The position numbers and the translations under genes are program-made. DNA of 64,000 nt from Pyrocephalus nanus. Taxonomy: Eukaryota > Chordata > Aves > Passeriformes > Tyrannidae. The stretch is taken from NCBI GenBank assembly GCA_038380795.1, contig CM076266.1, positions 37,275,425 to 37,339,424 of the forward strand, given 5' to 3'. Shown one piece after another: positions 28,820 through 39,709 of the stretch. Below the pieces are notes generated by a model, which saw nothing but the letters and a program-made list of their open reading frames with translations, was not told where the DNA came from and did not search any database. The stretch's first letter is position 1. Each line of letters opens with the position of its first letter.

Positions 28820-29269
28820 CTAGGCGTTGGCAGAGGTGGCAAGCAGGGTTATGGTGCTGCTTTCAGCCAGAGCTGAGCATCCTGCCATGCTTTGGGCCAG
28901 TCCCCTAAATCTTTGGTTCTTGCGAAGAAGCTTTTGAATCCTCCTGATCTCTCCAAGCAGGGGGGCTATTTTTTGTGCCCTATGGTGAGGTGTTTTTTCC
29001 CACCTTCCATGATGCCTGTAAGAATAGATGCTGGGCCCCGGGGAGATGTCAATATTCCACTGTTTCTCTGGCGGGGAGAAGCTGCCACTGTCAAAGCTCC
29101 TAACTCTCTCTCCATGGGGTAGGAGCAGCTCCCTCCCTGCCATCTCCCCTGCAGCCCTTTCAGGAGGGGCATGGGCTGCAGCCAAGGCAGCCAGCATTGA
29201 CAGGGTCTGCCTCGCTTTCGAGCTCACATCTCTGTGGCTCTCAGCCAGAGCACCCTTGCTCATCTGCAA
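28820..29269 (-). other. Unexplained 149-codon open frame in a GC-richer intronic block
   Basis: This minus-strand frame, sense to CREB5, lies inside the 2.1-kb intron. The translation is Ala/Ser/Arg-rich with no signal peptide, membrane segment or domain that I recognise. Plus-strand frames of 68-81 codons overlap it, which suits a GC-rich non-coding block with few stops. It could be a decayed element, a regulatory block or chance. I do not call it a gene. Confidence 0.25.
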
Positions 29270-29410
29270 GTAAAGTTGCTCAAAGGGTTCCCTGAGCAGC
29301 AGCTTGAAGCTACTGAAGTTACACCGTTGCTGGATGTTTGCTCCATTTCATGTTCCTTGGGAATTATGCCAGCAAAAAAGCTTCCCACAGTGTCTTATTT
29401 TAAAAAGCCT

Positions 29411-29426
29411 TTGTTGTTGTTGTTGA
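29411..29426. repeat. (TTG)n microsatellite
   Basis: Five TTG units lie in the intron between the two CREB5 internal exons. Confidence 0.8.
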
Positions 29427-30275
29427 ACTTCCTGGTTGATATTCCAGGAGACCCTTATTGACACATTACTAAGTAATAACTTATTAATGACTGATCAAAT
29501 AGCAGCCAAACCCGAATCTCTGTATTCATGTGGAGTGTCCCCCTTGCTCCAGCAAATCCAGAACAAGCAGTACTTTCCTCCCTCCTATGGTCAGTTGCTC
29601 CCAGGTTGTCTTCCAAACTGAACAACATGAAATGAAACAAAACCTTCTTCTTTCCCATATCATCCTTACTCATCTACATTTCTAACCTGCTCAAATATCT
29701 TATACTGAAAAGGTTGTTAAAATCATTTAAGAATTTGAGGCTACAACTGGAGAACACCTCTTTGGCTCCCATAATAAGGTGGGAAATATTCCCATCCCTG
29801 CAGGAATCAGTGAAAGATAAGCAGTTATCATGACCTAATTCTAAATAAGTGCAAGTTAAGAGGTCATAAAAGTAAGTCACATTTCTTTCTTATTAACTGG
29901 TTAACTTTCACAAACAAAAAGATTACTTAGAGTTCACTGATATAACTTATGTAAATGGCTTTTCCAGTTTTGTCTGAATTCAGAAAAATCTTTTCGAGCA
30001 CAGATATGCTGATCTCACCTATGTGACCAAGTGTGAGAATCAGGAATTGTAGTCTCATGTAAACTGCTTCTAATCGCTCTCACACTAATTAGCATGCTGT
30101 TAACTGCATCAGAAATACTCTTGTGTAAGATGAAGCACTGAAAAAGGCCCGGTTTCCTTAACACATTTCACTTTGATTTTTTACAAAATCCAGCAGACTT
30201 TCACCTCTGCATGTAGTGAATCTAGCACAAAACAACCTTCCTCCCCCCTAAAAGAATCCAAACCAAAAAACTTAC

Positions 30276-30402
30276 AGGCATGAGTACAGCAGAAGATCCT
30301 GGCATGGTAGGATTGGGCAGGGTGCCAGGCATAGAGGCAGGCATAGGCTGTCTTTGTCGGTTGTGTAGGTGCAGTAGTGAAGACAGAGAACCTGGGACAG
30401 GC
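30276..30402 (-). CDS. CREB5: CREB5 internal exon (PVPGSLSS...SAVLMP)
   Basis: This minus-strand exon is 127 bp. Its first base completes a codon, then 42 codons read from PVPGSLSSLLHLHNRQ through to PGSSAVLMP. Compared from memory with human CREB5, all 42 residues appear identical. The exon has a pyrimidine-rich acceptor ending in CTAG (30403-30406) and a consensus donor GTAAGT (30275-30270). It enters in phase 2 and leaves in phase 0. The phase-2 start accepts the alternative first exon (AG|G, Arg) and, in the long isoform, would accept a Gly codon (GG|G). It encodes part of the Pro/Ser/Met-rich linker between the N-terminal region and the bZIP; no catalytic or DNA-binding residues lie in it. 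Loss of this exon would shift the frame. CREB5 is a nuclear bZIP activator that dimerises with itself or Jun proteins. Confidence 0.97.
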
Positions 30403-30993
30403 CTAGAAGAAAAGAAAAGGAAAGTAAAGAAAGCTGTCATGGGCTATGGAGACCAAAACAAGCCTTACCATGCCAGCCATTGTTAGGCATAGGCAACTCT
30501 AGACAAGCAGGCGCAGATAAACCAATCCAGGATTTGCCCTTTCCTGCATAAATCAGTGGAACATAAAGTTTTGAAGAAGCAGATGAATCACCTTCCTTCT
30601 GCTGTTTATCAGTTAAAGCACCAGTACAGTTCATCTGATATAACATGACTGTAAATGTATCAGCTGGTCTCAGCCTATGCCCCTCTGCATCTGACAGTGG
30701 CCAGCAAAAGATTTCTACAAACAAGGCAGAAAAATTTCCTGGCGTACCACATCCATTCACTGCTTTAAATTCAGCCCTAGGGAACAAAAATATCTGGATC
30801 ATAGTTTTGCAGGCTATGACAGAAAATTAACCACTCTTAAATCAATTTTTAAATTCTATCACCTGTAAATAAACTACTCTAAAATGAGTATTTTGTCTCT
30901 TGATATTCTCTCCTGTGAAACTCTACCAAACCATTGTTCCAAAGTGAGGTTACTAATTTCACCACTTAGCACGTCACCAGGACACAGAAAATG

Positions 30994-31023
<30 letters not shown>
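30994..31023 (+). repeat. Poly-A run, 30 bases
   Basis: Thirty uninterrupted A bases are followed by an A-rich stretch. On the CREB5 sense strand this is a poly-T tract about 590 nt upstream of the PVPG exon acceptor. It may be a retroelement tail, but no element body is recognised next to it. Confidence 0.9.
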
Positions 31024-31025
<2 letters not shown>

Positions 31026-34000
31026 AATAAAATTAGGAAAATTACATTCAGATTAAGCAGCTTGTGAAGGCAAAACATACGGACTATAAAAAAGCAGAGT
31101 GAGTTATTTGGCAAAGGGGGTTCAAAAGATTTAGAAGGATTTTTTTAAGTACAGCACAGGGAAAAGTGTGCATGTGAGAAAGTAGGCCCACTCACAAAGA
31201 AGAAACATAAAATTAATGGATTAAACAAAACTACACTTTAAAAATAGCCTTTGAGAATGTGGTCTTGGGAGTTACTTAATCAGTTATTTGTTGTTTTGGG
31301 AATTTTTTTTTTAGTTTTGAAGAAAGTATGAGTTGTTTGAAGTTTGGGGTGAGTATAACTTGTTACCCTTTTAAAAAAAACTTGAAAATAAGAAAGTTTT
31401 CACACACAGTGCCTCAACAAACATTGCTGGTATGAGTATGTTATGTTAAATTCTCAGAGAACAGAGAGCTGCTCTGCAGTATAACATGTGGTTTATACTG
31501 TTTATTGGGAAGAAGAGTTACCTCTAAAGGTATAAGAAGGACTGGAGAGAAAGGGGCATAGTCTGGGAGCTTGAAGAGCCTCTACCGGGGGAGCATGGAA
31601 AGAGTCTAAAATGTTTAGAGCCTCTAACCATCATGGTTGATTTTCAGCCTTGGCAGAAGCATCCTTTGCTTCAGTGATGAATCCATGGCTAGCCATGAAA
31701 GCCTCAAAACCGGGCTGCCATGGACAGGAAGCACAGTCATAACCCTAGAGCTGCAAAGGAGAAGACAGTTGCTTATCCCACGTGGTCTGAACTGTGTCAC
31801 ACCAAATGATGGGGCTTTACACCTTGGCCCTTCAGTTGTAAATTATACTGGCATTCATGAATACGTACATCCCTTCTCTAACTTTAGGTGTCAGTTCCAG
31901 TAATCTAATAACAATCAAAGAGTCCAAAGGCTGTGAGCAATGGGATTCACAGACGTCCAGTATGCAGGACACCACATCTAGGCTCCAAAAGTGGAGGCAC
32001 CTGTCTCGTGGCAAAACCATTTTCTCCTGACCTACAGGTCTCATACTCTTTTACCAAGAGTTCAAACCACCTAATCCACTTGTCCCTAAAACTCCCAAAT
32101 ATTTCCCATCCTTGGCCTTGTAGTTCTTCAACCCTCCTCTCTTCAACCCCATTGCCCCAGAAACATTTCTGTCCCAACAAATGCCATTTCACAGTCCTTG
32201 CCCTGTCAATTCCTTCATACTCAGACACCCTACTCCTCCCACCCCTCTGCCCTCAGCTGCCCTCTCTTTAGCAGCTGCACCCAACTGAACCCATCCTTTT
32301 GTCTCGGTTCTCCATGGACAGAAAAAGCCTGTGTTTTGAAGGGTGTTTTAAAAATCCTCCCAGACACACACAGTACTTATTCAGAAGGGGAAAAAAAGAA
32401 ATCCCAAAGCAGCAACAAACATATCTCGGATAAGACAATGAGTTCTCCCTATGCCTCCCTGGTTATCTGCTGATGGAGTAATAGGATGTACTTATGTCTT
32501 CATATCATCCCAAAAAAACTCAAGACAACGTCTCCCACATATGTGGTGTATTCCTGTGAGAAAGTGCAATAAATACTGTGAGGAAACATGAATGAGCTTC
32601 TGGAATAGGGGACTCTGATCAGATCAGCAAGGCTAAGTCTTGGGAGCTGTGGAGGTGGTGTAAGTGGGAAGGATGCAGTGCAGAAAGAATGAGCTCAGAA
32701 AATATACTCAAAGTACACAGACCCTGATCCATTCTTCTGTCCATTTAAACGTTGCCATGCACCAGCACTCATTTACATGACACAACTGACAAATCATTAG
32801 GATAAGGTCAAAATACCATGAAAAACATGCTCCTTTGAAAAGGAAAAGGTAAGGAGATACCACTTTGAATGTGAACTATCTCAGTTTTGTTTCCAGTGGC
32901 TGTGGTGACCCCACAGGCAGTGTCCACCTCCACTGGCCCGTCCTCACCAAAACTACTGCCCTGCAGAGCAGCAGACTAGTTCAAACAGGTCTTCTCTGTC
33001 TTTTGCTTTCAAGTCCATGTGCCATACAGAAGGGCTGGAACCGCCACACTGGGGCATCTGGGGATGAACAGTGTGTGCTGCAGCCCCTGCTGGGGATGCA
33101 TACAGGTTTTCCTCCCAAAGAGAGGGCAAGGAGGAGTGGGCAGGGAAGGAGAAAGCACCAGTTCACTCTCTCGCATATACTGGAACAAGACTGAGTTGTG
33201 CACCCACCTGCCCACTGGAGCTCTAGAGCCCTCTGGGCCCACTGGCTTAGACACAGTCTACAGCAACTACACTGGCTGTAATGCATTCAATAAAAATATC
33301 ACCTGAGTACCATGACAACAGCTCCCCCTGAGCACCTTTATTCATTCTGAGATGTCCCACATACATTGTACAATTCACCAGTTTCATAATAAGCTTAGGT
33401 GTTAGGCTGTTTGACAGAAACTTATTTTGGCCTGACCTATACAATTTGTGCAAGTGATTCTCAAGAGACTGCACAGTTTGAGTTTTGCTTATATGTTCCA
33501 GAGCCAAAAAAAATTCCAAAATTGCTTTAATGAGTTTGGGAATATGCGGCTTGGGCAAAAGGGAATTATTGGTATTTATTAAAATGGCAAAGAAGCTTCT
33601 TGCTGTCCCCAGTTTTACCTTTAACGCTGTTTTGTTCTGGGGGATGCCGTATGCTTTACATCTAGCTAGAGGGGAAAAAATCTATAGTACTTGAGGTATT
33701 TTTTTCTTGCTGCACTCCTGCTAGTCTGTTCCCAGGTGTGTTTTTGCAAAGAGATGCAGAGCAGTCAGAGAAGCCTTGCGCTTCAAAGCTGATCTTCCTT
33801 TTCAAAAAACCTGCAGCACTCCTGCCACCAATAAAAGTGCTACATAATGCTCACCGCATTCCCCCTCACTGGGGAAACTGACTTTGGACAGTACTCATGG
33901 ATACTTGAATTGCTTCTACATTGAGTGCAGGTCATCGATTAGCAGGGCTTGTGCATTTTCACTCTCACAGAGCTCAAGGCATATGTATGGCACAGACTGA

Positions 34001-34495
34001 GATACTCAACTAGTCTAAGACATTTCTTCCTCTTCCAAGGACAAGACAATTGCCTTTGTATTTGCTTTCTAACCAGGAGCAAAGAAAGTCAGTGAGACTT
34101 TATAATGGTTATTTTTAATGTTGAACACATTGACTCTGCTCCTCTCTTTGAAAATGCTGAGGAGGTGCTGCCTGCAGCCTGTCAGTCAATATTGCTGACT
34201 GCGAGATTTTCATTCTTTGGCACCTTTGTTGCTAAATAAATAGGCTTGTTGGGCAAACAGCCCACAAATAAAGGACAGATAAGACAGGGAACTGGCAGAT
34301 GCTCAACGTCATTGAAAATCTGGCCACCCGTGGTGGTTTTCCAAAATTTCAGAATTTTCATTGTGTTCCAGCAGAAGCCTCTTGTTGGGCACGATGGGGT
34401 ATTGGTCAGTGTTTGTGCACTGTCCCTTCAGGCGTACCAGGGCTGGATAGATAGTGTTACTCTGGCTTAGTAAAATACCACATTAGCCAAGTTGC

Positions 34496-34941
34496 TGTAA
34501 CTGACCACGTTGGCTCTTCCTCTGCATGGTCGTGGTAACACCATGAGTCATCCTTACTAACATTTAAACAGATGGGTGGTACCCCACTAAGCCATGGTGA
34601 CTCGATCATGTTCCATCATATGACTCTACCCAATGATTAAAGATAACTCCACTAATGTAATCAAATATCTATGATATACACTTCACTATGCGACTCCTTG
34701 ATTAATACCAAATCCTCTGTCTGATATGATGCAACACCTATCTGACCCAGTTTTCTAGACTGTCTGATGACTAGACACTACATTCGTCTATAAAAAGACT
34801 AGGCTTCCCTTAACTGGAAGTCTTCAAGGACAATTTGCGCAGATGGCAATTTGCTGCTGAGGTCTCCTGAGGGTAGGTTCATACTGACCTCGACCATTTG
34901 GGGCTACAGGCAAAAGGCTACATGCTACATCTGGGGTTACA
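34496..34941 (+). mobile_element. Candidate solo LTR
   Basis: This 446-bp block starts TGTAAC and ends GTTACA, a perfect 6-bp terminal inverted repeat of the TG...CA type used by retroviral LTRs. It contains a TATA-box-like CTATAAAAAGAC at about 34789-34800, about 150 bp before its 3' end, where an LTR promoter would sit. No matching target-site duplication flanks these ends (gttgc versus tacta), and no internal retroviral coding sequence adjoins it. It may be an old solo LTR, or the ends may be coincidental. Confidence 0.35.
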
Positions 34942-35330
34942 TACTATTTAAAGTACCACTGCAGTATGTTTTCTATTATGGTAAAGCACTCCGGGTGAGG
35001 GGGTCTTAAGATCTCTCTCCTGCTCCTTACTCCCCTGCACAAAGCATTCAGGCAAGGTCATCAAGAATACCTGCATCACATTCATGTTTGCTCCACTTCA
35101 GTTAGGTCTAGTGTGGAGAAAGTTAAGCCAAAGTATATGGAATTGCACTGGAGCAACAGAGCTCATCTCTTGACTTTCTATGGCCTTCAGACCCAGCCAT
35201 CTCACAATGGAGCTGCCCACAGGTGGCTGTTAGTGCTTTGGCAATTTGCCACTTTGGGTCAGCAGTGGCTGAGGGATTTCTGTATCACACCCCAGTTACA
35301 CAACACAGACTTAATCAGATTTTCACTGTT

Positions 35331-35378
35331 TTATATACATATATATATAAATATGTATGTACATATATATATATTTAT
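35331..35378. repeat. AT-rich (TA)n/(TATG)n simple sequence
   Basis: Interrupted TA and TATG/TACA units; low-complexity repeat. Confidence 0.8.
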
Positions 35379-36384
35379 TACAACAGTTCCTAGAAGCAGT
35401 GGTTTAAAAATTGTGGGTGAGGTCCTCCCCAAAAAAGCTTGTAGATAAGGAAAAAATGAGAGGGAGCTAGTGGAAAGAATAGGGAGACACAGGTGAATAA
35501 GGTAACAATGATATCATTATGATCATATAATGAGGAGCAATCACTGCATACCAGCAACCTTGACCTTTTCAAGGGATATCAATATGTGCATGTGGTTTGG
35601 GTGGCTTTAAGCATGAAGCATCCAAGTAGCCTAGCATACTGAGAATGAGTAGGCTACAGTCTATCCTCTGAATGTCCCACTGACAGTCAGGTACTGTCAC
35701 GATTAAACCTTTCATTGCTAAAAAGTAAATTCACTGGATCATGTGGTTCTACAGAGCAGCTGTAAGCTGCTTTTTCAGCAGCTACCACAGACAGAGTACC
35801 TGGCCCAAGTGCTGTCCTGGGCCTTCACTATTCAAATAATTCAGTCAGAGGGCAAAGACATGAAAGGGGATGTTTTAATCTGGGAGATGTGTTCTGAATG
35901 AAATGGTTGCCTCACTTACTGCTGGTCTGCTGTTGTTTGATCCACAGTGCCATTATTTAACCTATCAATCCAACTAGAGCTTTCCTCATTTGTGGCCTAT
36001 TATGTCCCTCTCCCTCCCAGCCCCAAAGCAGGGCAGTTCTGTCTAATATCAATTTATCCATTTGTCATTCAGAGGAGGAAAGAAAAAATAAACACAAAGG
36101 AAAGCAACAACAAAGCATCAGACAAGTACTTGGAATACCTCGCATAGTTGCAAGGGACCTCACCTGACCTGCTGTATCCCATGTTTAACAACATTTTAAT
36201 CACAGCATCACCAGAGAGCCAAGCTTTCCAAGAAGTGGGAGGTTTGTGTCACTGGGTTTTTCAGAGAGCCAAACCATATTCCGGGGAAAAGAAAACTGGC
36301 ACCTAGAATTCATGGCTCCCTGCCAACCTAGTAAAGATCCTTTTTTGTATTTCTCAGATAGTTCAGACATCTGCACGATGTGGG

Positions 36385-37110
36385 TAGATTATTATTATCA
36401 GTAGCAGACATTTATACTGTGGTGGTGCCCAAAGGTCCCAGTCGGGAGCGGGGCCACATTGAGCCTGGCACTGTACAAACACAGATAAGAGACAATTCTT
36501 ACACAGTATGTTTACAATCTAGAGACACAAACCAGATGAAAAGTAGAAGACGGAGATAGAGCACACAAGCAAATAAATATGCTAAAGAATTGGAGACAAT
36601 TTAGAGGCACTCCTCTGGTTGCTTTTTTGTCTCTTTGTATGTTTTTTATTTAACTGGTATGCTCAGAAATGACAGGACCGAGGAAGTTTGCAAGAGGAAG
36701 GGAGTAACTAAGATTGAGACACAGGAAGGGCAACACTCTAGGAGAGGGAAAATTGTAGCTCATAACTTAGAGGATTTGGGAAGCATGCAGACAAAGATAT
36801 ACTTAGAGATTTTAAAGTGGAGTGTTCTATATTTTCATATATGTGCCTTTAGGTATTTTCCCAGTGTTGTATAAGAAGAGATTTCAGCCTGTGAAAGAGA
36901 AACTAGCTGCTGGTAAAGACATTGGCAAAGTGAAAGTGATTCTTGACACTGTAATGAGAAACTGGAGGACTGAGATTAGATAAGGCTAAGCTGTGAAAAG
37001 TCTTAAAGACAAGAAGTTTGATTCAGAAGTGAAGGGAAAGCCCATGTCAGTGTTTGAGAAGAGTTGGCACAATTAAGATAACAAGATCTACATTGGCACA
37101 AAGGAAGAAG
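36385..37110 (+). mobile_element. Ancient interspersed repeat (L3/CR1-like), decayed
   Basis: One end carries the pattern 'cccaaaggtcccagtcgg...ggggccacattg...ctggcactgtacaaacaca...gtttacaatctaga' (about 36428-36525). It resembles the common amniote repeat block 'ccattgtgctaggcgctgtacaaacaca...gcttacaatctaa'. The far part (about 36984-37058) has 'aggctaagctgtgaaaagtct...acaagaagtttgattcagaag', resembling 'gaggctgtgaagggccttgaaggtgaagacaagaagcttg' of the same long repeat. Both blocks appear in the same order and spacing as I recall, so I treat them as one old element. The family name is tentative; the strand is only the direction in which I recognise the consensus. Confidence 0.5.
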
Positions 37111-37348
37111 GAATTCAGCACAAGAATCACAAAAAGAGCAAGATGGAGCATACATCAGATATGAAACTACATGTACAAAATAAAAAGCAACCAAAGAGAT
37201 GTTAATTCTCAATTCAGTTATCCCTTAATATCACTTAAGGAGAAGCTGTTCACTGGGAACAAAGCAACTCCATCAGAAATGCATTCTTGATCACTTGCTC
37301 TAAAACACAGCGACAGAATATCTAAATGAAGTAAAAAAAGTAAAAAAA

Positions 37349-37402
37349 CCCCACAAACAAACAAACAAACACACAAACAAAAAAAAACAACAAAAAAACC
37401 CC
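37349..37402. repeat. (CAAA)n / A-rich simple repeat
   Basis: Four to five CAAA units are followed by an A-rich stretch with C interruptions. A strongly AT-rich tract follows at about 37.41-37.47 kb. Confidence 0.85.
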
Positions 37403-38852
37403 AGTGAATGGATATATTTACAGTATATATTATTTATATGTAATATATACTATAAAATATTATAAACCTGTGGAAAAATGCCTCCAAAATTTGTTAAGAA
37501 TTCTGTACTTTACACTTGAGCTTGTAGGAGAAAAGCCCTACAAATCAGTGGCCCCATTATGTATTTACTGGGCCATTCTATTTAAAGGTTTAGCCAATGA
37601 TAAATCTTGCCTTTAGAAACTCCAATTGTACTAATGCCACCTATATTTCCTGAACACATGTTTAAGGAACCTCTGCAAATTCAGCATAAGTATGAGGACC
37701 AGCAGGTCCTTGGAAGCCTCACAGAACCCATTAACTTTTGCCTTTTAGCTCTTACAGGTCTTAGGAACTGCTGGTTTCAATCTTCCCTTCCCTCTAAATA
37801 TTTCACTGGGTCTTATTGCCTGACCCATTACAAGAAAAATAAGAAAAGCTAGAATGGTTTCTTAGACTATAACTTCCTTGGAGAAGTTTATGTTCTGCAC
37901 AGTGTTATGCACACAGCTGGAACTCACCAATGATATGTGGAGGATAATGGCATAGTTAAAGCAAAGGAGGGAAACACTGCAAAAGTCAGGTTCAAGGGAT
38001 TATAAAGAACTAGCCCGTATAAAAACATGGTTTTGTAATAAAATTAAAAAAAAATGGGATAAAACCAAAAAAGCTGCAGCATATACATGATTTGATCATA
38101 AAAGCAAGCAACAATGTCAGACTGATTCCGCTTCCATCATGGTCTCTTAGCTCAGAGAGGACTAAGCTTAATTCTTCAAGAAAACAAATGATTTTGCAGC
38201 ACTGCAAAAAAGGGTATATCAGTTTTCAATGAAGAAAAAAAGTAACAATAATACAAAAATGCACCAAATGGCAACTTACTTAAAGCCAGGAATAATGACA
38301 GCAATAAAGCTTACACAAACACTTTCTAACATGCCCATTCTTTTTAAAGTCTGGCCTTAAAACTCCAGCCTGGCATGAAAACTCAAGAAAATTTGAGGGT
38401 CACTGAGGAAAAATATCAACAGGTTAAACAGCTGATAAGAAATCTAGCCCCAGCATCCAGATAAAGACAACTCAACAGCAAGTACTTCTTCTGCCAGGTT
38501 TGTGCTACCTAAAGGTGCTGGAATCTTCATTTGCTCAAGTGACTTTTTCCACAAACATTTTATAGCAGTGGATTTTATTTGACCTTCATAACTTTTAAAC
38601 TGAAAGGAATAGTAGATTGCACAAAGTATACAGAAAAAGCACCTTTTACTCCAAAAGGGCTGAGAGCGTCTTTGGAGAACTCACTACCAACAGATCCCTA
38701 TACTGGAAATGAGGTAAAAAAATTTCTCAAAATTCTTTCTATTTACCCTTATTTTTTGGACCAATGCAATTTAACAGAAATACTAAGATAAAAGAGCTTT
38801 GTAAACCCTATTTATAATAAAAATGAAAAAAAATCTTTTTGAAATTATTTCT

Positions 38853-38873
38853 TTTTCTTTTTTTTTTTTTTTA
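38853..38873. repeat. Poly-T tract
   Basis: Nearly pure T stretch with one C interruption; simple sequence. Confidence 0.8.
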
Positions 38874-39686
38874 ACTTCCCAAACAAAGCAGAAGTTTGTC
38901 TCTGCAAATAAGATGGTGAATTACAGCAAAGTTATGAAAACAAAGAACCAACAGTTTCTCCAGTGCAGGCTTGTTACCATGAGCTAATAATTCCAGACTT
39001 TAAGCAAGCCGAGCCTCTTTTTTAATAACTGCATGCCTCTAGGCAAAGTATTTCTACTAAAAATTATTGAGGCATGGAACAAGGCAAGGTGTGTGAGCTA
39101 ATGTTGGATTGTTCAGTTACTAAACTAACTCCTATAGCAATGAGCCTGCACTGAACTGACAGATTATTTCTCTGTATACACTTGTATAAACACACTGCTT
39201 AAGGTCGAAATCTGTGTAAGCTTTCTTTTCAATTAAAATGTCAAAGATGACAGCACATGTTTTCACTGTCCTTCACAGAATGATGGATGCCGCAGCAGCA
39301 GTTTCATGCCCCCGTGTTTCAGAGATGTTTGCCTGCTTGGGGTGTCTAAGCAAGATGTACTTGCTGATCTCTTCATATGCCTGCAGGCAGACAGGACTGC
39401 TATACTTATAATTTGGGTGGTTTAATATCTCCTGGCTTTTTCCTCTTCCACATCCCCTCCATGAGTCCCCACATCCAATATTCTAAAAGTTAAAGCAGGA
39501 AGGTTGCTGTGCCCAGAGAGGTTGGGAAAAGGGTCCTGAATTAATTAATTTAATTAAGATTGTGACTTAAGTGAAGGTCTTAAATTGCAAACTAGTTTCT
39601 GATCATGGCTAATTCACTTCAGGCACCTGTGAGTAGTCAAAAGATATAGTACACATACATAGAATCTTCCAGCAATTTAAATATAA

Positions 39687-39709
39687 AATAATAATAATAA
39701 TAATAATAA
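39687..39709. repeat. (AAT)n trinucleotide repeat
   Basis: About seven uninterrupted AAT units. Confidence 0.9.

Larger units (their letters stand above)
28147..30275 (-). other. CREB5: CREB5 intron between the PVPG and MERQ exons (2.1 kb)
   Basis: This is a short intron for this gene, with a consensus GTAAGT donor (30275-30270) and an AAAAG acceptor ending at 28147. It contains a GC-richer block at about 28.8-29.3 kb that carries a 149-codon minus-strand open frame of unknown meaning, and a (TTG)n microsatellite at 29411-29426. No other feature is recognised. Confidence 0.85.
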
